From: Caballeronia telluris
GTDB lineage: Bacteria; Pseudomonadota; Gammaproteobacteria; Burkholderiales; Burkholderiaceae
Direction: 5' to 3'
NCBI RefSeq assembly: GCF_001544495.1
Contig: NZ_FCNZ02000010.1
Location: 124,001 to 188,000, forward strand
DNA: 64,000 bases
Shown: positions 8,697-17,300 of the stretch, piece by piece
Layout: the number at the start of each line of letters is the position of its first letter
How positions within the stretch are numbered: position 1 is the first letter of the stretch
The notes under the pieces: generated by a model
The model's database searches: none
What the model was told of the DNA's origin: nothing
Seen by the model: only the letters and a program-made list of their open reading frames with translations
Position numbers and translations under genes: made by a program

Positions 8697-9941
8697 TCAG
8701 AAGCGGTGGATGATACCCACGCCCGCCGCGAACATGCTGCGCGAGGCCGACGGTGCGCCCTGGAAGCCATCGCCGATCGACGCATTGGCCGCCGTCTGGC
8801 GATTTACGCCCGTACCCGACGGGGTGGCAAGCGTGTTGCCGTTCGCGCGCTGGAACGCTTCGAGCGCGTACAGGCCCGTGCGCTTCGAGAGCGAGTAGTA
8901 CTGGGACAAGTTGAACTGGTGGTACGACGCTGCGTCGTTGATGCCGTTCGCCTTGCTGGCCCACGTGTAGCTGTAGCCCGCGCCGAAGTCCCACACCGGC
9001 GATGCCTTCCAGTGCAGCACGGTACCGGCCGTGTTGAAGACCGCTTCGTTCGTGAACAGCGAATTGACGCCCGGGATGTACTGAACGTTCGTGTACGTCG
9101 CCGTGATATCCCACGCGCTGTTGAACGTGTAGCCGCCCGCGACCGCGAAGCGCTGTTGCGCCTGCGCACGCTGATAGCCGTTGGTGACCGCGGACACGCC
9201 CGGCTGGCCGCCGCCCGTGGTGCTCGTCGTGTCGTTGATGGTCGTCGAGCTGCCGCTGTAGATACCGCCGCCGTTAGCCGCGTTGTTGATGCGCGAGAAC
9301 GCCACCGCGAGGCCGATCGGGCCTTGAGCATACTGCGCGCCGGCCGACCACGTCGAGCCCTGATACACGCTGCCCGGCACGCCGGCGAACGAGTACGAGC
9401 CGCTCACCGTCACGCCGTAAAGCTTCGGCGACGTATAGACGATGGAGTTGTTCGCGCGGTAGATCGTGTCGAGGCCATCCAGATCGCCCGGGTGCGCGCC
9501 GAAGTAGCCGGTCAGCCAGTTCGTCGGGCTATACGGCGAGAGGAGCGTGTAGTACGACGTGTACTGACGGCCGGCCGTCAACGTACCGTAGGCGGGGTTC
9601 GTCAGGCCGACCCATGCCTGGCGCGCGAACAGCGCGTTGGAAAACTGAGCCTGGCCCGAGTTGATGTCGAAGCCCGACTCCAACTGGAAGATCGCCTTGC
9701 TGCCGCCGCCGAGGTCTTCCGCGCCCTTCAGGCCGAAGCGGCTGCCGGCCCAAATGCCCGAAGCCATCTTGACGTTCGAACGGCCCGGTGTGGATTTGGC
9801 TAGGTTCGTCTGGCTGCTCTGATAGACGACCGAGTCATCGACGATACCGTACAGCGTCACGCTGCTCTGCGCGAACGCCGGTGCTGCGCTCAGCGCCGCA
9901 CCGGCGATCACGGCGGCTTTAGTCTTGTTGTAGCGCTTCAT
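8697..9941 (-). CDS. Gram-negative porin (OmpC/porin_4 type)
   Basis: A 414-residue outer-membrane porin forming a 16-strand trimeric barrel for passive diffusion of small hydrophilic solutes. The start is the second ATG (MKRYNK): an AGGAG site lies 6 bp upstream of it, while it abuts the first ATG two codons earlier. The signal ends AAPAFA, and the mature protein begins QSSVTLYGIVDDSV, typical of Burkholderia porins. GSRFGLKGAEDLGGG, RQAWVGL and the GRQ.. motif follow, and the chain ends in the terminal Phe (HRF) required for barrel assembly. It is monocistronic with its own terminator; the long 5' region suggests regulated expression. Confidence 0.95.
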   Translation of the reverse strand: MKRYNKTKAAVIAGAALSAAPAFAQSSVTLYGIVDDSVVYQSSQTNLAKSTPGRSNVKMASGIWAGSRFGLKGAEDLGGGSKAIFQLESGFDINSGQAQFSNALFARQAWVGLTNPAYGTLTAGRQYTSYYTLLSPYSPTNWLTGYFGAHPGDLDGLDTIYRANNSIVYTSPKLYGVTVSGSYSFAGVPGSVYQGSTWSAGAQYAQGPIGLAVAFSRINNAANGGGIYSGSSTTINDTTSTTGGGQPGVSAVTNGYQRAQAQQRFAVAGGYTFNSAWDITATYTNVQYIPGVNSLFTNEAVFNTAGTVLHWKASPVWDFGAGYSYTWASKANGINDAASYHQFNLSQYYSLSKRTGLYALEAFQRANGNTLATPSGTGVNRQTAANASIGDGFQGAPSASRSMFAAGVGIIHRF

Positions 9942-9947
9942 TCTCAT

Positions 9948-10321
9948 CTCCTCTGAGCGGTTTGTCGGATTCTTTGGATTTGCTTAGGAACAAGGCCTAA
10001 CGCCCGACACCTTTATGGCAGTTGGCTTAAGGCGCGGCCTTAGAATGCTCGCCAGTGTAATGTTATCGAGATCGAAAGCGAAAGTTCCACGAACAGCGAC
10101 TGTCGTTTTTTTTCACTGTCTGGTTAACCAGTATTTTCGCGGCCGACTGGTTGAGGCGAGCTTCGGAAACCGCACGGGACATGACCTCCGGACGAGGCCA
10201 CCAAGAAGAAAAAATCATCAACGAACCAGCGTCCGCGACCTGCTTTCATACAGCTTTCGATTGCAGGTCGAAGGCTTATGGATCGCGCTTCGAGCCGCTT
10301 ACGGCCCGCAACCAGAGCGTG
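9948..10321. other. intergenic region upstream of porin
   Basis: About 370 bp between the porin start and the LysE gene end. It must carry the porin promoter and leader. It is less GC-rich than its surroundings, with several A/T runs, including a run of Ts near 10110. I see no gene, RNA or clean operator in it. Confidence 0.5.
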
Positions 10322-10960
10322 TCAGCGACGCGCTTCGGTCGCCATGCGCCACGCGAGTCCGGCGAGCACCGTGCCCATCAGCCAGCGCTGGACGACGAGC
10401 CAGAACGGCCGGCCCGCGAGGAACGTCGCGATGGATCCGGCCATGATCGCGATGACCGAATTCACGGCGACACTGATCGCGATCTGCAGCGACCCGAGCA
10501 CGAGCGACTGCGCGAGCACGCTGCCGTGCCCTGCTGCGGGCGTGATGAATTGCGGCAGCAGCGAAAGGTACATGACCGCGATTTTCGGATTGAAGAGATT
10601 CGTGACGAAGCCCATCCCGAAGAGCTTGCGGGGACTGTCGGCGGGCAGCGCGCGGACCTGGAACGGCGAATGTCCGCCAGGCCTGACGGCCTGCCAGGCG
10701 AGATAGAGCAGATAGGCCGCACCGCCGAAACGCAACGCGTCGTAGGCGAACGGCACGGCGACGAGGAGCGCCGTGATGCCGAGCGCCGCGCACAGCATGT
10801 AGACGACGAAACCGAGCGCGACGCCCGCGAGCGAGATCAGTCCGGCGCGCCGGCCCTGGCAGATCGAGCGCGAGACGAGATAGACCATGTTGGGTCCGGG
10901 CGTGAGCACCATCCCCAGCGCGACGAAACCGAACGCGACGAGATTGCTGGTTTCAGGCAT
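10322..10960 (-). CDS. LysE/RhtB family amino-acid exporter
   Basis: A 212-residue inner-membrane protein with about six hydrophobic helices. The N-terminal motif GMVLTPGPNMVYLVSRS is diagnostic of the LysE/RhtB superfamily, as are AAYLLYLAWQ and the NLFNPKIAVMYLSLLPQF motif in the middle. Members export amino acids or homoserine-lactone-like metabolites by proton antiport. Length is standard. It is flanked by unrelated genes and seems monocistronic. Substrate cannot be inferred. Confidence 0.92.
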   Translation of the reverse strand: MPETSNLVAFGFVALGMVLTPGPNMVYLVSRSICQGRRAGLISLAGVALGFVVYMLCAALGITALLVAVPFAYDALRFGGAAYLLYLAWQAVRPGGHSPFQVRALPADSPRKLFGMGFVTNLFNPKIAVMYLSLLPQFITPAAGHGSVLAQSLVLGSLQIAISVAVNSVIAIMAGSIATFLAGRPFWLVVQRWLMGTVLAGLAWRMATEARR

Positions 10961-11129
10961 GACTTCGTTTGATGGTATCGACGGATCGATAAAAAAAGCA
11001 GCCTAGGACGTGCGCCCAAAACGGTACACGCTCCCCGCTGGCAATTCATCCCGAGCGGCCGCTCACGCGAGCCGGACGCCGCGGTTCGCATGGCGCCGCC
11101 GAACGCGACGCCGCTCTTCGCCGACGTTT

Positions 11130-11405
11130 CTAAGGCTCGATACGCGCGCGCAGTTCGCGCGCCGTCTCGAGCAGGCCTTCGTAGCCCGAACGCGCATGCG
11201 AAGGCAGGTCGGGATCGCCGACGAGCGTGCCGAGCGTCTCGATGATGCTGTACAGGATGCCCTTCGCCGCGCCTGCGGCCATTCGCCCGGCGGCGACCGA
11301 ATCGTCGACGTGAGCGATCGCCGCATCGAAATGTTCCAGCTCGGGCTGCGGGTGCTCGGGTGCCGCGGTGTCGTCGGCGGACGGGTCAGTCGAGTCGCGT
11401 GTCAT
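11130..11405 (-). CDS. conserved hypothetical protein (91 aa)
   Basis: A cytosolic 91-residue protein preceded by a perfect AGGAGG ribosome site 8 bp before the ATG, which strongly supports translation. The N-terminal 25 residues are acidic and Pro/Thr-rich; the rest looks alpha-helical (HFDAAIAHVDDSVAAGRMAAG, then a helix ending ARELRARIEP). No family recognised. It lies about 95 bp downstream-facing of the Rieske oxygenase on the same strand and may share its transcript. Confidence 0.65.
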   Translation of the reverse strand: MTRDSTDPSADDTAAPEHPQPELEHFDAAIAHVDDSVAAGRMAAGAAKGILYSIIETLGTLVGDPDLPSHARSGYEGLLETARELRARIEP

Positions 11406-11501
11406 GGTGACAACCTCCTTCGTGTGGAGCGTTCTTTCTGTATAGCGCCAGCGCGCGTTTCGCGCCAGTAGGCCCTGTCCCGATCGGACGGGATTGGCGA
11501 A

Positions 11502-12677
11502 TCACGGCGCCGGCGCTTCGGTGACGGGCTGGATCAGGTGCACGCGGCGGGTGTCGAAACCGTGCGCCGGTCGCATGCCCGCGGGCGCGCCGCGCTCGGT
11601 CAGGAGCGCGCGCAGGTCGTTGATCACCGGAAAGACCTCCTGGTTGTGATCGGCGCCCTGCCGGTCGTGCGCTTCCTGCTCCCGCTCGACGATCCAGCGG
11701 TCTTCCTTGAAAATGCGCTCGGTAAACCAGACGAGCAGCGGCCAGGCGGCATCGAGCAACGCGCCGAACTTCGGGCGGCGGATCGACAAGAGACCAAAAG
11801 TGCGGTTCGTGCGCTGCTCGCGGTCGAGCGGCACATAGACGATCCACAGGTCCATGACCATCGTCCCGTCCTTCGTGTGGATCCTGAGCGTCTGGTACGG
11901 ATACGCGGTGCGGATCGTCATCACGTCCTTGTGGGCGCCCTCGGGATCGTCGCTGCCATCCTTGCCGCGCTTCTGGCCGAACACCAGCGCCTCGCCGATC
12001 GGCTGGCGGCCCTCCTCGCGCGCAAACGTGTAATCCACTTCGACCCAGTCCTCGCCGCGCCGGCGCCCGAGCGAGCGCGCGCGCATCCGGCCCATCTGCC
12101 GGCGATGCAGGAACTGATGGTTCATGTCCATCAGGTTCTCGTGCATGAAGGTGTAGTGGCACTGGACCTCGCGGCCGAAGCGGCGCGTCTTGTAGGCCTT
12201 GTCGCTTGCCGAGGCGAGTTCGGGGAACACCGCCGTGTCGGCGAGCAGCGGGTCGCCCGGGAACACGAAGACGAGCCCCGCCGCCTCGCGGCACGGATAC
12301 GCGCGCACGCCGTTGGGCAGGCGCTCGCGTCCGAGATAGGGAACGTCGGTGCAGCGCCCGGAGCAGTCGTAGGTCCAGCCGTGATAGCAGCAGCGGATCG
12401 ACTCGCCGTCGACGACGCCCGCGTGCAGCGGCACCTGCCGGTGCGCGCAGCGGTCCTCCAGCGCGAACACGCGGCCCGACTCCGTGCGCACGATGACGAT
12501 CGGGTCGCCGGCGAAGGACACGCCGTGTGCACGGCCGGCCTTCACCTCGCGCGACCACGCGAGCGGATACCAGTGATCGGGGTGGATGTCGACGCGTCGC
12601 AGGTCGCGCGGCGTCTGCGATGCGGGAGCGTCGCTGGAACCGGCTTGCGCTGCTTGCTGCGGCGATGCTGCGTGCAT
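11502..12677 (-). CDS. Rieske 2Fe-2S aromatic ring-hydroxylating oxygenase, alpha subunit
   Basis: A 391-residue non-haem iron oxygenase. The Rieske cluster ligands are Cys77, His79, Cys96 and His99 (CAHR then CCYHGWTY, spacing C-x-H-x16-C-x2-H). The mononuclear-iron region is HENLMDMNHQFLHR, with His187 and His191 as ligands. Such enzymes hydroxylate or demethylate aromatic or polycyclic substrates using electrons from a partner reductase. No reductase, ferredoxin or beta subunit gene is nearby, so the partner must be elsewhere. The ATG has a GGAGG site. A 91-residue gene follows on the same strand. Family certain, substrate unknown. Confidence 0.93.
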   Translation of the reverse strand: MHAASPQQAAQAGSSDAPASQTPRDLRRVDIHPDHWYPLAWSREVKAGRAHGVSFAGDPIVIVRTESGRVFALEDRCAHRQVPLHAGVVDGESIRCCYHGWTYDCSGRCTDVPYLGRERLPNGVRAYPCREAAGLVFVFPGDPLLADTAVFPELASASDKAYKTRRFGREVQCHYTFMHENLMDMNHQFLHRRQMGRMRARSLGRRRGEDWVEVDYTFAREEGRQPIGEALVFGQKRGKDGSDDPEGAHKDVMTIRTAYPYQTLRIHTKDGTMVMDLWIVYVPLDREQRTNRTFGLLSIRRPKFGALLDAAWPLLVWFTERIFKEDRWIVEREQEAHDRQGADHNQEVFPVINDLRALLTERGAPAGMRPAHGFDTRRVHLIQPVTEAPAP

Positions 12678-12875
12678 GTACGAGCCTCCGTGCGCGAATA
12701 CGACGAATCGCTGCTCGCGAGGGCAGCGTTGTGAACGAGCATTCGCAGTCTACACGGCGACGGCGATTCGAGTGCGCGACTCCGGGAAGTCACGGAGCGC
12801 TCCCGAAGACGCCGCCCCGTCACCGCAGCCGTTGCGCCTGGAAATCGGCGCAAAGCACCCGGCGGATTCGCCCGA

Positions 12876-13180
12876 GTGGCCGGTCGGTCGCGCGGATCAC
12901 GAGATCGAGGTCGCTCGCGAGCGGATCGATTTCGTGAATGGGCGCTGCTCGCCCGCACGTTGTTCGCGTTCTTCGCGCAGAATTTCGCGATCGGTCGCAG
13001 CACTCCGACGCGCGTTTCGCTGCTGATGCGCAGCGAGCCGCTTTCGGCGCGCTGTTCGCGAGCGTGTGGCTCGGCGAGGCGGTGTCGGCGAGCGGATGGA
13101 TCGGCGGCGCGATGATCGTCGCGGCAACGCTCATGGCTACCGTGCCGTGGACCAGCGCCCTCGGGAATCGCCGGCGCGCG
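12876..13180 (+). pseudogene. EamA/DMT transporter remnant, frameshifted
   Basis: A short plus-strand remnant of the C-terminal repeat of a drug/metabolite transporter. One frame gives LARTLFAFFAQNFAIG and TPTRVSLLMRSEPL; another, beginning at 13043, continues as FGALFASVWLGEAVSASGWI and an Ala/Val-rich helix. A single missing base at about 13042 (CCG CT|TTC) separates them; restoring it gives the typical EamA end. Nothing upstream encodes the first eight helices, so only about 90 residues survive. It sits in a 540 bp gap between the Rieske gene and the DUF938 gene, which otherwise holds nothing recognisable. Confidence 0.75.
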
Positions 13181-13218
13181 TCCGGCGCCAGAACCTGATT
13201 GACCGCGACCGCGCCGGA

Positions 13219-13845
13219 TCAGCCCTTCCTGAACACCAGACTGAAGTTGTTCGCCGGCATCCGGACGACTTCCTCCAGCGCGAGCCCGGCCGCCCGCCCG
13301 AGCGCTTCGACGGCTTCCATGTTGCGCACGCCCCAGCGCGGATCGGTCGCGCGCAACTGGGCGTCGAACGCTTCGTTGCTCGGCGCCGTATGCGCGCCGT
13401 GGCGCCGGTACGGGCCATACAAATACAGGACGCCGCCCGCCGCCAAGAGCCGCTTCGCGCCGTCGAACAGGTCCTCTGCCGCTTGCCACGGCGCAATGTG
13501 GATCATGTTGATGCAGACGATCGCCGCAGCCGATTCGATGCCCCAGTCGGCCGAGCGGACGTCGATCGCGAGCGGCGGCTTCAGGTTGGGAAGCTTCTCG
13601 TGCATGCGCCACGCGTCGATCGACGCGCGCGATGCGGCGTCCGGGTCGCTCGGCTGCCAGTCGATGCCCGGCAGCGCGGCGGCGCAATGCACCGCATGCT
13701 GACCGGTGCCGCTCGCGATCTCCAGCACGACCCCGCTTGCGGGCAGCACGCGCGCGAGCACGGCGAGGATCGCGTCGCGATTGCGCGTCGCGGCGGGCGC
13801 GTTGCGGCGCACTGCGGGATCGGCGCCGGCGTCGGGGAGGTTCAT
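13219..13845 (-). CDS. DUF938 SAM-dependent methyltransferase-like protein
   Basis: A 208-residue class I methyltransferase-fold protein. The SAM-binding motif is VVLEIASGTGQHAVH, followed by DWQPSDPD, and the motif IVCINMIHIAPWQA is characteristic of DUF938. A C-terminal half with GGVLYLYGPYRR and a final NFSLVFRKG complete the family signature. The start MNLPDAGADP has an AAGGAA ribosome site; the open frame extending upstream to 14757 is antisense to the ankyrin gene and is not real. Substrate of the family is not established. Confidence 0.88.
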   Translation of the reverse strand: MNLPDAGADPAVRRNAPAATRNRDAILAVLARVLPASGVVLEIASGTGQHAVHCAAALPGIDWQPSDPDAASRASIDAWRMHEKLPNLKPPLAIDVRSADWGIESAAAIVCINMIHIAPWQAAEDLFDGAKRLLAAGGVLYLYGPYRRHGAHTAPSNEAFDAQLRATDPRWGVRNMEAVEALGRAAGLALEEVVRMPANNFSLVFRKG

Positions 13846-14184
13846 GATGGCGAGGTTCCTTGTCGAAGCGGTGAAGTGATGTACGCGCAAAGCGAACGGC
13901 ATTGGGCCGGACTGGGCCGAGCCTAAGCGCGCGGCTTGTGGCACGTCAAGCAGGCAAGCGGGCAGACAGGCGAGCGCGAATCGCTCCGGCCCGCCTGTTG
14001 CCCATGGCGCGAATCGTGCTGACGAGGAGCCCGCGCGAACGCCTCCCGCGAGCAAACCTGTATCCTTCGAACTGCGCCGGAAGCCGCGCGAGCATGAAGC
14101 GCCGGTTCGACCGGCGTCGCTCGCCGCGCATTTTTCTCCACGCAGCAATACCAGGCAACGACCAAGCAAGGACGGAGCAATCCC
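13846..14184. other. intergenic region, divergent promoters expected
   Basis: A 339 bp gap between divergently transcribed DUF938 and ankyrin genes. It must hold both promoters. I see no RNA gene, clear operator or credible small open frame with a ribosome site. Confidence 0.4.
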
Positions 14185-14736
14185 ATGCAAGAACCCGACG
14201 ACGCAAAGCAGCAAGGCCCCGACGACGAGATGATCGCGTTCGCAAGCGAAGTCTTCGAGGTCGCGCGGCGCGGTGACGCCGCCATGCTCGACGCGCTGCT
14301 GCACAAGGGCCTGCCGCCGAACCTGCGCAACGACCGCGGCGACACGCTCGTGATGCTCGCGAGCTACCACGGCCACGCGGACGCGGTGCGCGTGCTTCTC
14401 GAACACAAGGCCGACCCGGACGTGCGCAACGACCGCGGCCAGACGCCCATCGCGGGCGCGGCGTTCAAGGGCTTCAGACCGGTGATCGAAGTGCTGCTCG
14501 ATCACGGCGCCGACGTCGAAGGCGCATCGCCCGACGGCCGCACCGCGCTGATGATCGCGGCGATGTTCAATCGCGTCGAACTGGTCAACTATCTGATCGG
14601 GCGCGGCGCGAACCCCGACGCGCGCGATGCGAACGGCTTCTCCGCGCGCGACGCCGCCGAAAAGATGGGCGCGCCCGATACGGTCGCGCGGCTCGCCGCG
14701 GCGGCCGAAGCGCGCGAACGCCCGTCCGGCGTGTGA
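14185..14736 (+). CDS. ankyrin-repeat protein
   Basis: A 183-residue protein made of about four ankyrin repeats (for example GDTLVMLASYHGHADAVRVL, GQTPIAGAAFKGFRPVIEVL and GRTALMIAAMFNRVELVNYL) preceded by a short acidic N terminus. There is no signal peptide or membrane segment, so it is likely cytosolic and a protein-binding module. Small bacterial ankyrin proteins of this size are common in proteobacteria. The ribosome site GGACGGAG precedes the ATG. It is divergent from the DUF938 gene and followed by a separate lipoprotein gene. Confidence 0.88.
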   Translation: MQEPDDAKQQGPDDEMIAFASEVFEVARRGDAAMLDALLHKGLPPNLRNDRGDTLVMLASYHGHADAVRVLLEHKADPDVRNDRGQTPIAGAAFKGFRPVIEVLLDHGADVEGASPDGRTALMIAAMFNRVELVNYLIGRGANPDARDANGFSARDAAEKMGAPDTVARLAAAAEARERPSGV

Positions 14737-14879
14737 CGCCGCGCCCGGCAGGCGCATGACAAAAGCATGATCGGCGTTCCGGCAGGCACGCTTTTACGAC
14801 TTCTCGCAAATCAATCCGCTCCGGTTCGCCCGGGGCGATCTGACCCAGGCAGGTGGCCCGGACACATGGAGCTTTTGTG

Positions 14880-16034
14880 ATGACTGGCGGTTTCTCGCGT
14901 CGAGGTTTCTCAGCCCGAGGTCTGTTCATTTCGATATTCACGGCCGCGCTCGCCCTCGCGAGCGCCGCGCTTCTTCGCGTGCTCGCGACGCGTCGATGCC
15001 TGGCGCCGCTTCTCGGTCCGCTTCTCGCGCTCACCATGCTTCCGGCGTGCAGCCTGCTGCCGCAGCAGACGCCCGTGCCGATCGTCGAGCATTCGTTCCA
15101 GCCGCCCGCGCCGACCGAGGAAACCACCGAAGCCGAAGAGCCGTCGACGGTGGCCGCCGCCGAGCCCGCATCCGAACCGAAGACGCCGCGCCCGGCGAAG
15201 CCCAAGCGCCGCGTCGTCAAGCCGAAGCCCGCCGCACCGCCCGCACCGCCGCCCGCGGAGGAACCGGAGCCGCCGCCCCCGCCGCAGATCATCTCGACGC
15301 GCATCCTCCAGCACGACCAGTTGCACGGTCTGCTCGACAGCGAAGTGCAGCGCCCGGACGGCAAGGTGATCGGCCGCGCGGTCGACATGTACATCGATGC
15401 CGCCGCGAAGCCGAAGGTCATGATGGTCAATCTGGCGGGCTTTCTCGGCGTGGGCGATCGCAAGGTGATTTTCCCGTGGTCCGCGTTCCGCTTCACGCCG
15501 GCCGCGAAGACCCCGGCGATCACGCTGGGCGCGTCCGCCGCGCCCGCTGCCGGCAAGCCAAAAGCCGATGCGGCGCCGCCCAAGCCGCAGCCGGTCAAGG
15601 ACGTGCCGCCCAACCTGATGCAACTCGTCGATTCGACCGTCCTGCAGAAAAACGGCGCGCGCATGGGCCGCGTCGTGGACGTGCTGATCGATTCGCAGGC
15701 CGAGCCGCAGGCGGTCGTCGTCGACCTGAGCGATTCGCTTTCCGGCGACAAGCGCCACGTCGCGGCGAGCTGGGGCGACCTGCACGTGCTGACGCGCAAC
15801 AAGACGCCGACACTCCAGATGGATTTCACCGACGCCCAGTTGAAGGCATCGCCCACTTACGGACCCGACCAACCGATCAAGATCGTTTCTCCTGTCGTGC
15901 CCGCGCCCGCGTCGGCGCCGGCTTCCACTGCGGCTGCTGCCTCGGCTGCGTCGGCGCCCACCTCGTCCGGGCCGGTCGCGACCGGTCCCGTGGCGTCGGG
16001 CGCGGGCGCCTCCGGCGCGCGCGCTTCCAGATAA
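14880..16034 (+). CDS. lipoprotein with two PRC-barrel domains
   Basis: About 384 residues. The start is the ATG with GGAG 8 bp upstream; an in-frame GTG lies at 14853. Two hydrophobic stretches precede a lipobox LPAC (Cys57), so translation could begin later, for example near 14979, to give a normal signal. Then follow a Pro/Glu/Ala-rich linker, a PRC-barrel domain (LLDSEVQRPDGKVIGRAVDM), a second Pro/Lys-rich linker, a second PRC-barrel (LVDSTVLQKNGARMGRVVDV) and an Ala/Pro/Ser tail. PRC-barrels bind partner proteins or tetrapyrroles; here they would face the periplasm. It ends 24 bp before the MFS gene and may be cotranscribed. Confidence 0.8.
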   Translation: MTGGFSRRGFSARGLFISIFTAALALASAALLRVLATRRCLAPLLGPLLALTMLPACSLLPQQTPVPIVEHSFQPPAPTEETTEAEEPSTVAAAEPASEPKTPRPAKPKRRVVKPKPAAPPAPPPAEEPEPPPPPQIISTRILQHDQLHGLLDSEVQRPDGKVIGRAVDMYIDAAAKPKVMMVNLAGFLGVGDRKVIFPWSAFRFTPAAKTPAITLGASAAPAAGKPKADAAPPKPQPVKDVPPNLMQLVDSTVLQKNGARMGRVVDVLIDSQAEPQAVVVDLSDSLSGDKRHVAASWGDLHVLTRNKTPTLQMDFTDAQLKASPTYGPDQPIKIVSPVVPAPASAPASTAAAASAASAPTSSGPVATGPVASGAGASGARASR

Positions 16035-16058
16035 CGACACCGGTATCGATCACAAACA

Positions 16059-17300
16059 ATGGTAACTGCACGAAGTCTTCGCGCACTCGACTGGCTGAAT
16101 TTCTTCGTCGCCAACGTGCAGACCGGCTTCGGCCCTTTCATCGCTTCGTACCTCGCCGCCAACAAATGGACGCAGGGCGAAATCGGGCTGATGCTCTCGG
16201 TCGGCACGATCAGCGCGATGGCGAGCCAACTGCCGGCGGGCGCGCTCGTCGATGCGATGCGCAACAAGAAGTTCGCGGCGGCCTCCGCGATCGTGGCGAT
16301 CATCGCGAGCGCCCTCTTTCTCGCCGCGAGCCCGACCTTCGTGCCGGTGTTCGCGGCCGAAGTGCTGCACGGTTTCGCGAGCTGCATGCTGGTGCCCGCG
16401 ATGGCGGCGATCTCCTACGCGCTCGTCTCGCGCGCCGATCTCGGCGACCGGCTTGGGCGCAATGCGCGCTGGGCGTCGATCGGTAGCGCGTTGACCGCCG
16501 CGCTAATGGGTGTCTTCGGCGAATATTTCTCGCTGCGCTCGGTGTTCTTCCTCACGGCCGCGCTCGCGCTGCCGGCGCTCGTCGCGCTGTCGATGATCCA
16601 TCACGAGATGCCGGCGAAAATGCCTCGCGGCGCCCCGAAGCCGAACGGCAAGGTCACGCCCGAAGGTGAGGAGCGCGTCTCGCTGCGCGAACTGCTGCGC
16701 GACAGGCGGCTCCTGATCTTCGCGGCGTGCGTGGTGCTGTTCCACCTGTCGAATGCGGCGATGCTCAATCTCGCCGCCGGCGAAGTCACGGCGCACATGG
16801 GCGACAACGTTCAACTCGTGATCGCGGCGTGCATCATCGTGCCGCAGTTCCTGGTCGCGGCGATGTCGCCGTGGGTCGGGAGGCAGGCGCAGCGCTGGGG
16901 GCGGCGGCCGGTGCTGATCCTCGGCTTCGCCGCGCTGCCGGTGCGCGCGCTGTTGTTCGCCGGCGTGTCGAGCCCTTACCTGCTCGTGCCGGTGCAGATG
17001 CTCGACGGCATCAGCGCGGCGGTGTTCGGCGTGATGCTGCCGCTGATCGCCGCCGACGTCGCGGGCGGCAAGGGCCACTACAACCTGACGATCGGTTTCT
17101 TCGGCCTCGCGGCGGGCATTGGCGCGACGCTCTCGACGGCGGCGGCGGGCTTCGCCGCCGACCGCTTCGGCACCGCGATGAGCTTCTTCGGACTCGCGGG
17201 CGCCGGTGCGTTGGCCGTCGCGCTCGTATGGCTCGCGATGCCGGAGACGCGCGAAGCGGTCGTCAAGCAGGAAGTCGAAAAGCCGGCGGTGGAAGCGTGA
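16059..17300 (+). CDS. MFS transporter
   Basis: A 413-residue major facilitator with about 12 transmembrane helices. Between helices 2 and 3 lies a loop ALVDAMRNKKFAA, a form of motif A; helices 1-6 and 7-12 are separated by a charged loop (APKPNGKVTPEGEERVSLRE). The second half repeats the motif as SPWVGRQAQRWGRRPVLILG. The substrate is not evident; the family exports drugs or transports small organic compounds. It abuts, tail to tail with no gap, the oxidoreductase on the other strand, and follows the PRC-barrel lipoprotein by 24 bp. Confidence 0.9.
   Translation: MVTARSLRALDWLNFFVANVQTGFGPFIASYLAANKWTQGEIGLMLSVGTISAMASQLPAGALVDAMRNKKFAAASAIVAIIASALFLAASPTFVPVFAAEVLHGFASCMLVPAMAAISYALVSRADLGDRLGRNARWASIGSALTAALMGVFGEYFSLRSVFFLTAALALPALVALSMIHHEMPAKMPRGAPKPNGKVTPEGEERVSLRELLRDRRLLIFAACVVLFHLSNAAMLNLAAGEVTAHMGDNVQLVIAACIIVPQFLVAAMSPWVGRQAQRWGRRPVLILGFAALPVRALLFAGVSSPYLLVPVQMLDGISAAVFGVMLPLIAADVAGGKGHYNLTIGFFGLAAGIGATLSTAAAGFAADRFGTAMSFFGLAGAGALAVALVWLAMPETREAVVKQEVEKPAVEA

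Noticed and set aside
10080..10120. Terminator-like T run upstream of the porin
   Set aside because: The stem before the T run is only four base pairs and no gene ends there.
14585..16040. Minus-strand frames opposite the PRC-barrel lipoprotein
   Set aside because: Ser/Gly/Ala and Arg/Gly-rich shadows; the plus strand has lipobox, PRC-barrels and ribosome site.
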